Shown here piece after piece: positions 45,998 through 54,622 of a stretch of DNA of 64,000 bases. The stretch spans positions 3,038,001-3,102,000 of the forward strand of contig NZ_AZUP01000001.1 in NCBI RefSeq assembly GCF_000527135.1, in the 5' to 3' direction. Source of the stretch: Methyloversatilis discipulorum. Its GTDB lineage: Bacteria > Pseudomonadota > Gammaproteobacteria > Burkholderiales > Rhodocyclaceae. Every line of letters begins with the position of its first letter. The stretch's first letter is position 1. The position numbers and the translations under genes were made by a program. The notes beneath the pieces were generated by a model that saw only the letters and a list, made by a program, of their open reading frames with translations, had not been told where the DNA came from and did not search any database.

Positions 45998-48190
45998 ATG
46001 AAATGCCCTTCGATTTTTCCGACCGAGCCCGAGCGGCTCGAAGCGCTGTCGGCCTACGGGCTGGACAGCGACCACCAGCTACCCAGCCTCGACCCGGTGG
46101 TGCGCATCGCCGCACGCATGTTCGGCATGCCGGTCGCCGCGGTGAACCTGATCGGCAGCGATCACGTGTTCTTCGCCGCCAGCACCGGCATCGACGAAGC
46201 GGTCGATATGCGGCGCGACGTGTCCTTCTGCGCGCACGCGATCAATCAGCACGACGTGATGGTGGTGCCGGATGCGCTTCTGGACGAACGCTTCCACGAC
46301 AATCCGCTGGTCACCGGCAGCGCGAGTCTGCGCTTCTACGCCGGCGTGCCGCTGCTGGCGCCGGACGGCCACGCGCTCGGCGCGCTGTGCGTGATCGACA
46401 GCCGGCCGCACGACGATTTCACCGATGACGACTGCGAGCGGCTGCGCGAACTGGCGAAGATGGCCGCCGACCGCATGGAACTGCGCCGCATCGAGGTGTC
46501 ACCCGAACACAGCCGCCCTGCTTTCGACGACTTCGCCCGCAACGCACCGAACCCGCTGATCGCCTTCGACGCGACAGCGAAGCTGATCGGCTGCAACAGC
46601 GCCGCTGCCGCGCTGCTCGGCCGCACGCCGACGCAAGGCCTCGGCGAACCGGTCGACGCGCTGCTGCCCGAACGCGACCGGGCCGCCTTCCGCGACCTGC
46701 TCGCCCGCGCCGTTGCACAGGGCTCGCTCGAAGGGCTGGACGTGCCGAAGGACATCATCGGACTGCGCAGCGACGGCGTCGAACTGCTGCTCGGGCTGAC
46801 GCTGTTCATGCACCGCGAAGCAGCGGGCGTCACCTTCAGCGCCCACCTGCAGGACTGCACCGAACGACGCGAGCGGGAGAACGCGCTGCGCCGCATGGCC
46901 AGCACCGACGGCCTGACCGGCCTGGCCAACCGCGCCGGCTTCTTCCGCCGCGTCGAAGACACGCTGGCACGACCTCTGCCCGCCGCCGTCATCATGATCG
47001 ACCTCGACGGCTTCAAGGACGTGAACGACACGCTGGGCCACGCGATCGGCGACAACATCCTGCAGGAAGTCGGCCGCCGGCTGGAGGCGGTCGCCGGCAT
47101 GCAGGGCTTCGCGGCGCGCATCGGTGGCGACGAATTCGCGCTGCTGCTGGCCGGCACCGATGACCCGGAAAGCGCTGCGATGGTGTCTCAGATCGTGCTG
47201 CGTGCGATCGAGATGCCCATCGTCGCCGACGGCCACGAGGTGCGTGTCGCCGCCAGTTGCGGCATTGCGGTGGCGCCGCAGCAGGCCGACGAAGCGCTGG
47301 AACTGATAGGCAATGCCGACCTCGCGCTGTTCAAGGCCAAGAGCATAGGCCGCGCGCAGTGCTTCACCTTCCAGCCCGCATTGCGCATGGAGGCGGTGGC
47401 GCGCCGGCTGTACAGCATGGAGCTGCACCGGGCGGCGCACGCCGGCGAGTTCCTGCTGTTCTACCAGCCGCAGGTGAGGCTGTACGACGGTGCGCTGACC
47501 GGCGCCGAGGCGCTGATACGCTGGCTGCATCCGGAACGCGGTCTGCTGTCGCCGGCCGCCTTCCTGCCGGCGCTCGAAGGTGGGCCGCTCGCCGCCACCG
47601 TCGGCGCCTGGGCACTGGAGGAGGCCTGCGCGCAGGCAGCGTACTGGCGACGCAACGGCGCGCCGGATTTCCGCATGGGGGTGAATCTGTTCGGCGCCCA
47701 GTTCCGCGTCGGCGATCTGGCCGCGCAGGTGCAGGCGGCGCTCGACAAGCATGGCCTGCCGCCGGAAGCGCTCGAACTGGAAGTGACCGAGAACATCGTG
47801 CTCGACCACGACGATCTGGTGCTGGACACGCTGCAGCGCGTGCGGGCGCTCGGCGTCGGCGTGTCCTTCGACGATTTCGGCACCGGCTACGCGTCGCTGA
47901 GCCTGCTCAAGCGCTACCCACTGACGCGGATCAAGATCGACCGTTCCTTCGTCGAGGGCATGCTGGAGTCGGAGCGGGACGCCTCGGTCGTGCGCGCCAT
48001 ACTCGACATCACGCGCAGCTTCGAGCTGGACAGCATCGCCGAAGGCATCGAGCGTGACGTGCAACGCATACGCCTGTTCCGCGAGGGCTGCGTGCACGGG
48101 CAGGGCTATCTGTTCGGGCAGGCGCTGTCGGCCGAACAGTTCTCGCGCGCCTTCGGGCTGGTCGGCGGCAGCCGGACCTCGAACGGCTGA
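45998..48190 (+). CDS. GAF-PAS-GGDEF-EAL cyclic-di-GMP protein
   Basis: The protein has 730 residues: an N-terminal GAF domain (about 15-160, with FCAHAI), a PAS domain (about 175-300), a GGDEF domain (GGDEF intact near residue 380, with DGLTGLANR before it), and an EAL domain (EALIRWLHPE, TENIVLDHDD, FDDFGTGYASLS and IAEGIE). Both catalytic signatures look intact, so it could make or break c-di-GMP depending on its sensory input. The ATG at 45998 has a strong AGGAGG. No membrane helix is seen, so it is probably a cytoplasmic sensor. Confidence 0.93.
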   Translation: MKCPSIFPTEPERLEALSAYGLDSDHQLPSLDPVVRIAARMFGMPVAAVNLIGSDHVFFAASTGIDEAVDMRRDVSFCAHAINQHDVMVVPDALLDERFHDNPLVTGSASLRFYAGVPLLAPDGHALGALCVIDSRPHDDFTDDDCERLRELAKMAADRMELRRIEVSPEHSRPAFDDFARNAPNPLIAFDATAKLIGCNSAAAALLGRTPTQGLGEPVDALLPERDRAAFRDLLARAVAQGSLEGLDVPKDIIGLRSDGVELLLGLTLFMHREAAGVTFSAHLQDCTERRERENALRRMASTDGLTGLANRAGFFRRVEDTLARPLPAAVIMIDLDGFKDVNDTLGHAIGDNILQEVGRRLEAVAGMQGFAARIGGDEFALLLAGTDDPESAAMVSQIVLRAIEMPIVADGHEVRVAASCGIAVAPQQADEALELIGNADLALFKAKSIGRAQCFTFQPALRMEAVARRLYSMELHRAAHAGEFLLFYQPQVRLYDGALTGAEALIRWLHPERGLLSPAAFLPALEGGPLAATVGAWALEEACAQAAYWRRNGAPDFRMGVNLFGAQFRVGDLAAQVQAALDKHGLPPEALELEVTENIVLDHDDLVLDTLQRVRALGVGVSFDDFGTGYASLSLLKRYPLTRIKIDRSFVEGMLESERDASVVRAILDITRSFELDSIAEGIERDVQRIRLFREGCVHGQGYLFGQALSAEQFSRAFGLVGGSRTSNG

Positions 48191-48203
48191 TCGCGCGGTC
48201 GGC

Positions 48204-49028
48204 TCAGTCCGTGGCCACTGCGCGCAGCGGGGTGAGCAGGTCGGGCTGGTCGGCGACCGGCAGACCGAACAGATCCTGCACCGTCGCGATCAGCGCGTCG
48301 CCGTCGGCCAGCGTGCGGCGCGCCACGCTGCCGTCAGCACGATATTCGGACAGGTCGCGGTTGAACAGCGTCCACCGGCGATCGACACCGGCGCGCGCCA
48401 GCATCAGGTTGCCGGTGAAGAGGGACTGCGGGTGGGTGGACAGGAAGTAGCTGGACGCCTCGTAGTCGCAGCCGTGCATGTCGACGCGACGCACGCGATA
48501 CAGGCTCCTCCACTCGCCGGCGATCAGTGACTGCAGCCACCAGTAGTCGTCGCGCTTCAGCAGGCGGTAGGCGCCGTGCGGCGTGCGCTGCTCCAGCCCG
48601 TCTTCCCAGCGCAGACCGGCGGTGACGGTGAGGCCACCGAAGCCGACGTCGACCAGTCGTGCGCCGTCCGGCGTATCGACATCGAGCAGCATGTGCGATT
48701 GCGGCGTCAGCGCGTCGTCCGGCTGCATCCACATGACGCGCGCCGCCAGTTCGCGCACCGGGTAGCCCAGCGCGCGCAGCGCATCGGCGAACAGCCGGCC
48801 GTGCTCGAAACAGAAGCCGCCGCGGCGGGCGTCGATCAGCTTCGCGGCGACCGTTGCCGCATCCACGGCGACCGGCTTGCGCCGCAGCGGGTCGAGGTTC
48901 TCGAAGGGGATGGCGATGGTGTGCGCGAGGATGAGCGCATCGAGTGTCGCAGCGTCACAGGACGCCGGGGCAGCGGTGGTCCAGTCGATGCGTGCGAGGT
49001 AGGTGTCGAGCGGGAAAGGGGAGGACAT
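48204..49028 (-). CDS. nat: arylamine N-acetyltransferase
   Basis: The 274-residue enzyme has the full catalytic triad: Cys73 in RRGGFCFEHG, His112 in PQSHMLL and Asp127 in LVDVGFGG. It transfers acetyl from acetyl-CoA to arylamines or related substrates. The ATG at 49028 is chosen because the family begins shortly before the LDTYLARI segment; the frame extends 19 codons further without similarity. It is convergent with the GGDEF-EAL gene. Confidence 0.92.
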   Translation of the reverse strand: MSSPFPLDTYLARIDWTTAAPASCDAATLDALILAHTIAIPFENLDPLRRKPVAVDAATVAAKLIDARRGGFCFEHGRLFADALRALGYPVRELAARVMWMQPDDALTPQSHMLLDVDTPDGARLVDVGFGGLTVTAGLRWEDGLEQRTPHGAYRLLKRDDYWWLQSLIAGEWRSLYRVRRVDMHGCDYEASSYFLSTHPQSLFTGNLMLARAGVDRRWTLFNRDLSEYRADGSVARRTLADGDALIATVQDLFGLPVADQPDLLTPLRAVATD

Positions 49029-49132
49029 GGAGCGAGGCAGTTGTCGGCAGCCGCGCATGATGAAGCGGGCAGGGCGCGATGACATGCGCAGCGCATCACG
49101 AGTGCCCGACCGTGCCGGGTGACTTGGGGTTT

Positions 49133-49222
49133 TGTGGGAGGGGTCTTCTGGCCCGGACAGCGGCGGGTATCGAAGTCAGCGGCCTGCCTCCGCCGTGTCG
49201 CGGTCAGAAGACCGCTCCTACA
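49133..49222. repeat. REP-like inverted pair
   Basis: The left arm is GTGGGAGGGGTCTTCTGGCC and the right arm is GGTCAGAAGACCGCTCCTAC. It is the first of two composite units filling the 390-base gap between nat and the formamidase gene. The left arm has one substitution that weakens its own stem. Confidence 0.85.
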
Positions 49223-49258
49223 GGGGTTGCGCCCGAACGGTGGCCGGAGCCGGGGTTC

Positions 49259-49346
49259 TGTGGGAGGGGCCTTCTGACCCCGACAGCGACGTACATCGAA
49301 GCCGGCGGACTGCGGCAGCCGCGTCGCGGCCAAGGCCGCTCTCACA
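49259..49346. repeat. REP-like inverted pair
   Basis: The left arm is TGTGGGAGGGGCCTTCTGAC and the right arm is GCGGCCAAGGCCGCTCTCAC, with the CATCGAAGCCGGCGGAC core block in between. It is the second composite unit in the nat/formamidase gap. It lies downstream of the formamidase gene and may end its transcript. Confidence 0.85.
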
Positions 49347-49418
49347 GGGATCGCGCCCGGCCCAGGCTCTGTCGGCAGCTCGCGCGGCCTCCCACAACAG
49401 ACCCTGGCGCCGAAGCCG

Positions 49419-50903
49419 CTACAGGCTGCCGCCGGAGAACAGTGCCTTCCTGATCACCGCATGCACGCCCCAGTTGCCATCGACCACCTGGGTGACGGCG
49501 AAGTCGACGCCGACCGACAGCAGCGAAATCGCTTCGTCTTCGGTCAGGCCCTGGGTGTCCATCAGGAAGGCGCGGCTCTTGCGGAAGGCGTCGCGCAGCG
49601 CCAGATCCACTGAGGACTTGGCGTAGATGTCGCTCTGCGCCTTGTCGCCCAGTTCGGCCAGGTAGTTGGCGAAGCTGAAGCCGTGGATCACCCACTCGTC
49701 CTGCGTTTCGAGCAGCGGGTATTCGAGCTTGGCGAGCGAGGTGCCGGCGAGGTCGGCCTTCTTGTGCAGGATGAACTGGAAGGTGCCGGTCAGCGAACAC
49801 TCGATCGCGGTGCCGCACAGTTCGGAGTCACCCTGGCCGGCGTGCGGATCGCCGACCGAGAACAGCGCACCCTTGACCGCGACCGGGTAGTACATCGTGG
49901 CGCCCTTGCCGATGCGCCAGTTGTCGATGTTGCCGCCGGTGTAGCTGGGCGGGATGGAATCGACCATGTCCGCCTCCTTCGGCGCGACGCCGGCGACACC
50001 GAAGTGCGGCCGCACCGGCACGCGGATGTTCTTCAGCACGCCGTGGTTCTCCTTCACCGTCGAGTGGTCGACGACGACGCCCGGGTAGTCGATGGTCTTG
50101 TGCACGACGCCGAAGGGGTCGGTCTGCGGCGTCCACTGGAAGTTGTACACCGCCTGCGCCCAGTTGCGGTCCAGCCCGGCGTCGATTTCGTAGATGGTGA
50201 TCACTTCGCGGTTCTTCGGCTCGGTGATCAGGTCCTTGTAGTGAAAGCCCCACCAGGCGGCCGCGTTGACGCCGAAGCTCTTGCCCTTGTAGCTCGGGTT
50301 GGCGCTCGGCCGAGGTGCGACGTCGACGATGCGCACTTCGAGCACGTCGCCCTCTTCGGCGCCCTTCACGTACACCGGGCCGGTGCATATATGTACACCG
50401 AGGCCTTCGCCGGCGCCGCGCCCGAACAGGCTGGCGTCCATCGGACCGGCACCACGGCGGATGACGCCCTTCTTCTTCTTGTCCCAGTAGAAGACGCTTT
50501 CGGCGCCGGGGTCGCCCTTTATCATGCGTTCGTAATCGTCGCCGGCGTGGTGGGTCAGCGTTTCGATGGTGACGAAGTCACCCGGGTTGATTTCGACCTG
50601 CGGCTTCAGCGATTTCGAGAAATAGCCCCAGTGCACGGTGTCGGCGCTGGCGGCGATGTAATAGTGGTTGCGCGTCTTCATCGAGCCGTCGGCCTCGCGC
50701 GCCATCGACTGACCGACCCAGCCGGCACTCAGCGTACCGAACCCCGCCGCCAGTGACCCCTTGAGCAGACCGCGCCTCGCCGGATCGGGTGGCGCTGGCG
50801 TGCGCAGTTCGGGCTCGCCGTTTCCGTCCACCTTCACCGTCAGACGGCCGTTCGGATCGCAGAAGCTGCAGTGCTGGTGCGCGGGATGGGTGCAGGCAGA
50901 CAT
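49419..50903 (-). CDS. acetamidase/formamidase family protein with Tat-like signal
   Basis: The 494-residue protein matches the FmdA/AmdA family in its core: THHAGDDYERM, GPVYVKGAEEGD, GFHYKDL, and GDPHAGQGDSELCGTAIE. Family members hydrolyse formamide or short amides to ammonia. Unusually, residues 1-20 hold a Cys/His cluster (CTHPAHQHCSFC) and residues 43-62 form a twin-arginine signal-like segment (RRGLLKGSLAAGFGTLSAGW), suggesting export to the periplasm. The usual enzymes are cytoplasmic and shorter. The metal-like N-terminus ahead of a Tat signal is odd and could mean a later true start, although no better one is visible. Confidence 0.85.
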   Translation of the reverse strand: MSACTHPAHQHCSFCDPNGRLTVKVDGNGEPELRTPAPPDPARRGLLKGSLAAGFGTLSAGWVGQSMAREADGSMKTRNHYYIAASADTVHWGYFSKSLKPQVEINPGDFVTIETLTHHAGDDYERMIKGDPGAESVFYWDKKKKGVIRRGAGPMDASLFGRGAGEGLGVHICTGPVYVKGAEEGDVLEVRIVDVAPRPSANPSYKGKSFGVNAAAWWGFHYKDLITEPKNREVITIYEIDAGLDRNWAQAVYNFQWTPQTDPFGVVHKTIDYPGVVVDHSTVKENHGVLKNIRVPVRPHFGVAGVAPKEADMVDSIPPSYTGGNIDNWRIGKGATMYYPVAVKGALFSVGDPHAGQGDSELCGTAIECSLTGTFQFILHKKADLAGTSLAKLEYPLLETQDEWVIHGFSFANYLAELGDKAQSDIYAKSSVDLALRDAFRKSRAFLMDTQGLTEDEAISLLSVGVDFAVTQVVDGNWGVHAVIRKALFSGGSL

Positions 50904-51192
50904 GGGGCGTTCTCCTTCTGGTCAGTGGGGATGTGAAACACCGCGTGCGGCGGTGCATCAATCGTGCCGGAAGGAAAAGCCTTGAAAATCAATGGCTCCA
51001 TGCCAGGGAAGCGCACGGAAGGGGTGCGTTGCGCACTGCAACTGGGCCGCGATGCGGCCTGACCGAAGTTTGCGCAAACAGGCCGGGGTGCGAATGTGAC
51101 GTGTAATAAACTTCGCGCTCCCCGGAATCCGCCCTCGCCGGCAATCGCCGCGAGTGCCTCCGGATCTGGCGGTCAGACCGCCCCGAAAGCGC

Positions 51193-52764
51193 ATGGAACT
51201 CGAAAACTATTCCGATATTGAAAAGGCTGTGCAGCGCAGCCGCCGCGAAATCCTCCGTCTGGGCATCGGCCTGCTGTTCGTCGTCGGCACCATGATCTAC
51301 GCCGCGCTCGGCGTGGGCCTGCAGGGCCCGGGCGGCATCATGCTGGTGGTGGCGGCCATGATAGGCGGCTACATGGCAATGAACATCGGCGCCAACGACG
51401 TCGCCAACAACGTCGGCCCGGCGGTCGGCTCGCGCGCGCTGAGCATGACCGGCGCCATCGTCATCGCCGCCATCTTCGAAGTGGCCGGCGCACTGATCGC
51501 CGGCGGCGACGTCACCTCGACCATACGCGGCGGCATCATCGACCCGGCCGCGATCGCCGACAGCAACCGCTTCGTCTGGGTGATGACGGCCGCGCTGCTG
51601 GCCGGTGCGCTGTGGCTCAACATCGCCACCGCGGTCGGCGCGCCGGTGTCGACCACGCACTCCATCGTCGGCGCGGTGCTGGGTGCCGGCGTCGCCGCCG
51701 GCGGCATGGCGGCCGGCAAGTGGGACATGGTGGGCGGCATCGTCGCCAGCTGGGTGGTGTCGCCGGTGCTGGGCGGTCTGGTGGCGGCCGGCTTCCTGTA
51801 CTGGATCAAGCGCGCCATCACCTACCGCAGCGACATGGTCGCCGCCGCGCAGCGCACGGTGCCGGTACTGATGGGCATCATGGCCGCGTCCTTCTCCACC
51901 TATCTCATCCTGAAGGGGCTGAACAAGGTGTGGAAGGTCGACTTCACCACCGCCTGTGCCATCGGTGCCGGCCTCGGCATCGTCACCTGGCTGCTGGTGC
52001 GCGCCCATCTGCAGCGCACCGCGCACCGGCTGAACAACAGCAAGGCCAGCATCAATTCCCTGTTCGGCCTGCCGCTCGTGTTCGCCGCCGCGCTGCTGAG
52101 CTTTGCCCACGGCGCCAACGACGTCGCGAACGCCATCGGCCCGCTCGCCGCGATCACCGACACCGTGCTGCACGGCGCCGTGTCCGCCAAGGCCGCCGTG
52201 CCGCTGTGGGTGATGATGATCGGCGCCATCGGCATCGCCATCGGTCTGGCGCTGTACGGCCCCAAGCTGATCCGCACCGTCGGCCACGAAATCACCGAGC
52301 TCGACCCGATGCGCGCATTCAGCATCGCGATGGCGGCCGCGCTCACCGTCATCATCGCCTCGCAACTGGGCCTGCCGGTCAGTTCGACCCACATCGCGCT
52401 GGGCGGCGTGTTCGGCGTCGGCTTCCTGCGCGAGTACATCAAGACCAGCTACGCGCAGACCCTTGCCGAGATCAAGAGCCACCACCAGGGCGCCGACAAG
52501 GAAGTCGTCGAAGCCTTCCTGAACGACTTCGAGAAAGCCGACAAGAAGGGCAAGCGCGCGATGCTCGACGCGTTGAAGGCGCACACCGCGCAGGCGCAGC
52601 TGTCCAAGCACGAGCGCAAGGCGATCAAGCGCACGCACCGGCACGAACTGGTGAAGCGCTCAGCCCTGTTCAAGATCGCCGCCGCCTGGATCGTCACCGT
52701 ACCCGCCTCGGCACTGATGGCGGCGATGATCTACTACATGATCTTCGGGATCGTGCATGCGTGA
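51193..52764 (+). CDS. pit: inorganic phosphate transporter, PiT family
   Basis: The 523-residue membrane protein has the two PiT signature repeats, GANDVANNVGPAVGS (about 65-79) and GANDVANAIGPLAA in the second half, and about ten to eleven hydrophobic helices. A long charged cytoplasmic segment (about 415-490, rich in Lys and His) precedes the last helix. It is probably a low-affinity phosphate or metal-phosphate symporter. The gene is divergent from the formamidase gene, with 289 bases between them. Confidence 0.93.
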   Translation: MELENYSDIEKAVQRSRREILRLGIGLLFVVGTMIYAALGVGLQGPGGIMLVVAAMIGGYMAMNIGANDVANNVGPAVGSRALSMTGAIVIAAIFEVAGALIAGGDVTSTIRGGIIDPAAIADSNRFVWVMTAALLAGALWLNIATAVGAPVSTTHSIVGAVLGAGVAAGGMAAGKWDMVGGIVASWVVSPVLGGLVAAGFLYWIKRAITYRSDMVAAAQRTVPVLMGIMAASFSTYLILKGLNKVWKVDFTTACAIGAGLGIVTWLLVRAHLQRTAHRLNNSKASINSLFGLPLVFAAALLSFAHGANDVANAIGPLAAITDTVLHGAVSAKAAVPLWVMMIGAIGIAIGLALYGPKLIRTVGHEITELDPMRAFSIAMAAALTVIIASQLGLPVSSTHIALGGVFGVGFLREYIKTSYAQTLAEIKSHHQGADKEVVEAFLNDFEKADKKGKRAMLDALKAHTAQAQLSKHERKAIKRTHRHELVKRSALFKIAAAWIVTVPASALMAAMIYYMIFGIVHA

Positions 52765-52975
52765 GGGTGGGGGCCCGGTCGGCTGAACCGCGCCTACGGC
52801 GCGTACATCGGCACGATGTTGCGGCAGCGCTGTTCTGTTCCGCTCAACACAGGCACCGTGCCCGGCTCGATCAGTTTCGTGACGCCACGAAGATGATCGG
52901 AAGCCGCGTGCTCCGCCGCTTCGCAGGATTCCATTGCCCCACTGGATCCGACTGCGGCCGGTTGCCCGGTTTCAG

Positions 52976-53977
52976 TCACGGCTTCGCGCGTTTCTTCAGG
53001 GCGTTCTCCAGCGCCTTCAACTCGGCATCGTCCTGCGCGTCGGCCTGACGTGCTTCCTCCTGTCGGCGGCGCAGGTCGTAGTCGTCGTACAGCGCGCTCG
53101 TGCTGCGCTCCATCTGTGCGTGGCTCACCGTGCCCGCATGCGCGAGCACCGGGAAGCCGTTGCTCGCGATGATCTGATCCACGTTCTGGCGCCAGAAGCT
53201 CATGCGGATTTCCTCGCGGCGCTTGGTGCGCAGTTCGGCCGTTTCCAGAAAGATCACCACCAGACGGTTCAGGGTGTCGATTTCGTCTTCGGTCAGGTAG
53301 TTCTTGGCGACCAGGATGTCCTGCTTGCGCACCCGGGCGCCCTGCCAGTTCAGCAGGCCGAAGTGCGGATCGTCCGGGTTGGCGCGCGCCGTGATCAGCT
53401 CGGCTGCGGTCTGTTGCGTCACGGCGTACAGCAACAGGTTCTGCACGGTGGCGAAGAAGGTCTGCGTCGCCTGGTCGGTCCTGTCGTAATCGCTGCTCAG
53501 GGCGAACAGGTCGCGCACCTTCTGGTAGAAACGCTTCTCCGAGGCACGGATGTCCCGGATGCGCGCCAGCATTTCATCGAAGTGGTCCGGCCGGCCATCC
53601 GGATTCTTCAGGCGCTCGTCATCCAGCACGAAGCCCTTGAGCAGGTATTCCTTCAGCACCGTGGACGCCCAGCGGCGGAACTGCACCCCGCGCGGTGAGC
53701 GCACCCGGTAGCCGACGGCAAGGATGGCGTCGAGGTTGTAGAGCTGCGTCCGATACCGCTTGCCGTCAGCCGCAGTTGTCAAGGATTCCTTGACAACTGA
53801 TTCCTTGATCAACTCGCCTTCCTTGAAGACGTTCTTCAGGTGCAGCGATATGTTCTGCTTCGTGGCATCGAACAACTCGGCCATTTCCAGCTGCGTAAGC
53901 CAGACCGTCTGCTGTTCGGCCCAAAGCCTGATCTGGCTGCGTCCGTCTTCGGTGGCGTAGAGAATCAGTTCGCTCAT
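52976..53977 (-). CDS. RhuM-like protein
   Basis: The 333-residue protein matches the RhuM family: an N-terminal helix-turn-helix-like region (VWLTQLEMAELFDATKQNIS), YRTQLYNLDAILAVGYRV, and RGVQFRRWASTVLKEYL. The C-terminal part is helical and charged. RhuM was named in a Salmonella pathogenicity island, but the function is unknown; homologues are scattered in mobile and defence-type islands. It is alone on its transcript and is preceded by a striking inverted repeat at 54058-54110. Confidence 0.85.
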   Translation of the reverse strand: MSELILYATEDGRSQIRLWAEQQTVWLTQLEMAELFDATKQNISLHLKNVFKEGELIKESVVKESLTTAADGKRYRTQLYNLDAILAVGYRVRSPRGVQFRRWASTVLKEYLLKGFVLDDERLKNPDGRPDHFDEMLARIRDIRASEKRFYQKVRDLFALSSDYDRTDQATQTFFATVQNLLLYAVTQQTAAELITARANPDDPHFGLLNWQGARVRKQDILVAKNYLTEDEIDTLNRLVVIFLETAELRTKRREEIRMSFWRQNVDQIIASNGFPVLAHAGTVSHAQMERSTSALYDDYDLRRRQEEARQADAQDDAELKALENALKKRAKP

Positions 53978-54057
53978 GATGTTTTCTGCGGTATGCGTTC
54001 TGCTGCACTCACCGTGCCGCTTCAGCGGCGATCATTGCCGTCAGCTCAATGCGCGAC

Positions 54058-54110
54058 ATGTATAGAAAATCGCCGTTTTCTATACATGTTCTGGCGACGT
54101 GTATAGAAAA
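54058..54110. repeat. TATAGAAAA inverted and direct repeats upstream of the RhuM-like gene
   Basis: A perfect 12-bp inverted repeat, ATGTATAGAAAA (54058-54069) and TTTTCTATACAT (54076-54087), has a six-base loop. A third copy, TGTATAGAAAA, lies at 54100-54110 in direct orientation to the first. It sits between the end of the PIN gene and the start of the RhuM-like gene, both minus strand. It may be an operator for the RhuM-like gene, a terminator for the PIN operon, or a recombination site. Confidence 0.75.
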
Positions 54111-54122
54111 CCGGCTTTCAAT

Positions 54123-54611
54123 CTACTCTCGCCACTGCTTCAGTCGAGTCTGGCATTCGACATGGGGCAAACGCGCGTTCCTCCGCAACATGTGCTCGAG
54201 CCCGTCCGCGGCGCGAGCCGGCGGGATCACCGCGTGCTCGACCAGACGATCCAGAAGCCATAGGGCGCCGTGCACTTCCAGGCCGTCCTTCTGTGCCTGC
54301 TTTCTCAGTCGGCCATCACCGGTGAGCAGCGGTCGCGCGGTCTGCCGAGCCAGAAAGTAGCAGGAGACATCAGGCAGGGAACTGTTGTTGTGCGCGATCA
54401 TCATGCTGTGCAGTTCGACGATTGCCGTTCCGTCCATCCCCTCGACAATCAGGCCTCGCGTAAGCAGGGCGGCATGATCGAAGTCCTTGAGCTCTTCCAG
54501 TACGAAATCGGTACAGCAGAGCGCAAACGGCAGCTGGAACAACTCGTCGAGCAGGCCAGCGTTGTTGAAATCAATCCAGATATTGGTGCCGCTGATGTAG
54601 ATCCGGCTCAT
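54123..54611 (-). CDS. PIN-domain protein (toxin-like), first catalytic Asp replaced
   Basis: The 162-residue PIN-fold protein has YISGTNIWIDF at residues 5-15, where active PIN RNases have an aspartate before TN; here it is Gly8 (codon GGC, one base from GAC). Later acidic positions remain: EELKD (about 39), LPDVSCYFLA and LLTGDGRLRK. It follows the XRE-ImmA gene by 11 bases, so the two form a toxin-antitoxin-like pair. The loss of the first aspartate suggests a weakened or dead nuclease unless the family differs. Confidence 0.82.
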   Translation of the reverse strand: MSRIYISGTNIWIDFNNAGLLDELFQLPFALCCTDFVLEELKDFDHAALLTRGLIVEGMDGTAIVELHSMMIAHNNSSLPDVSCYFLARQTARPLLTGDGRLRKQAQKDGLEVHGALWLLDRLVEHAVIPPARAADGLEHMLRRNARLPHVECQTRLKQWRE

Positions 54612-54622
54612 GCGGAAACGGC

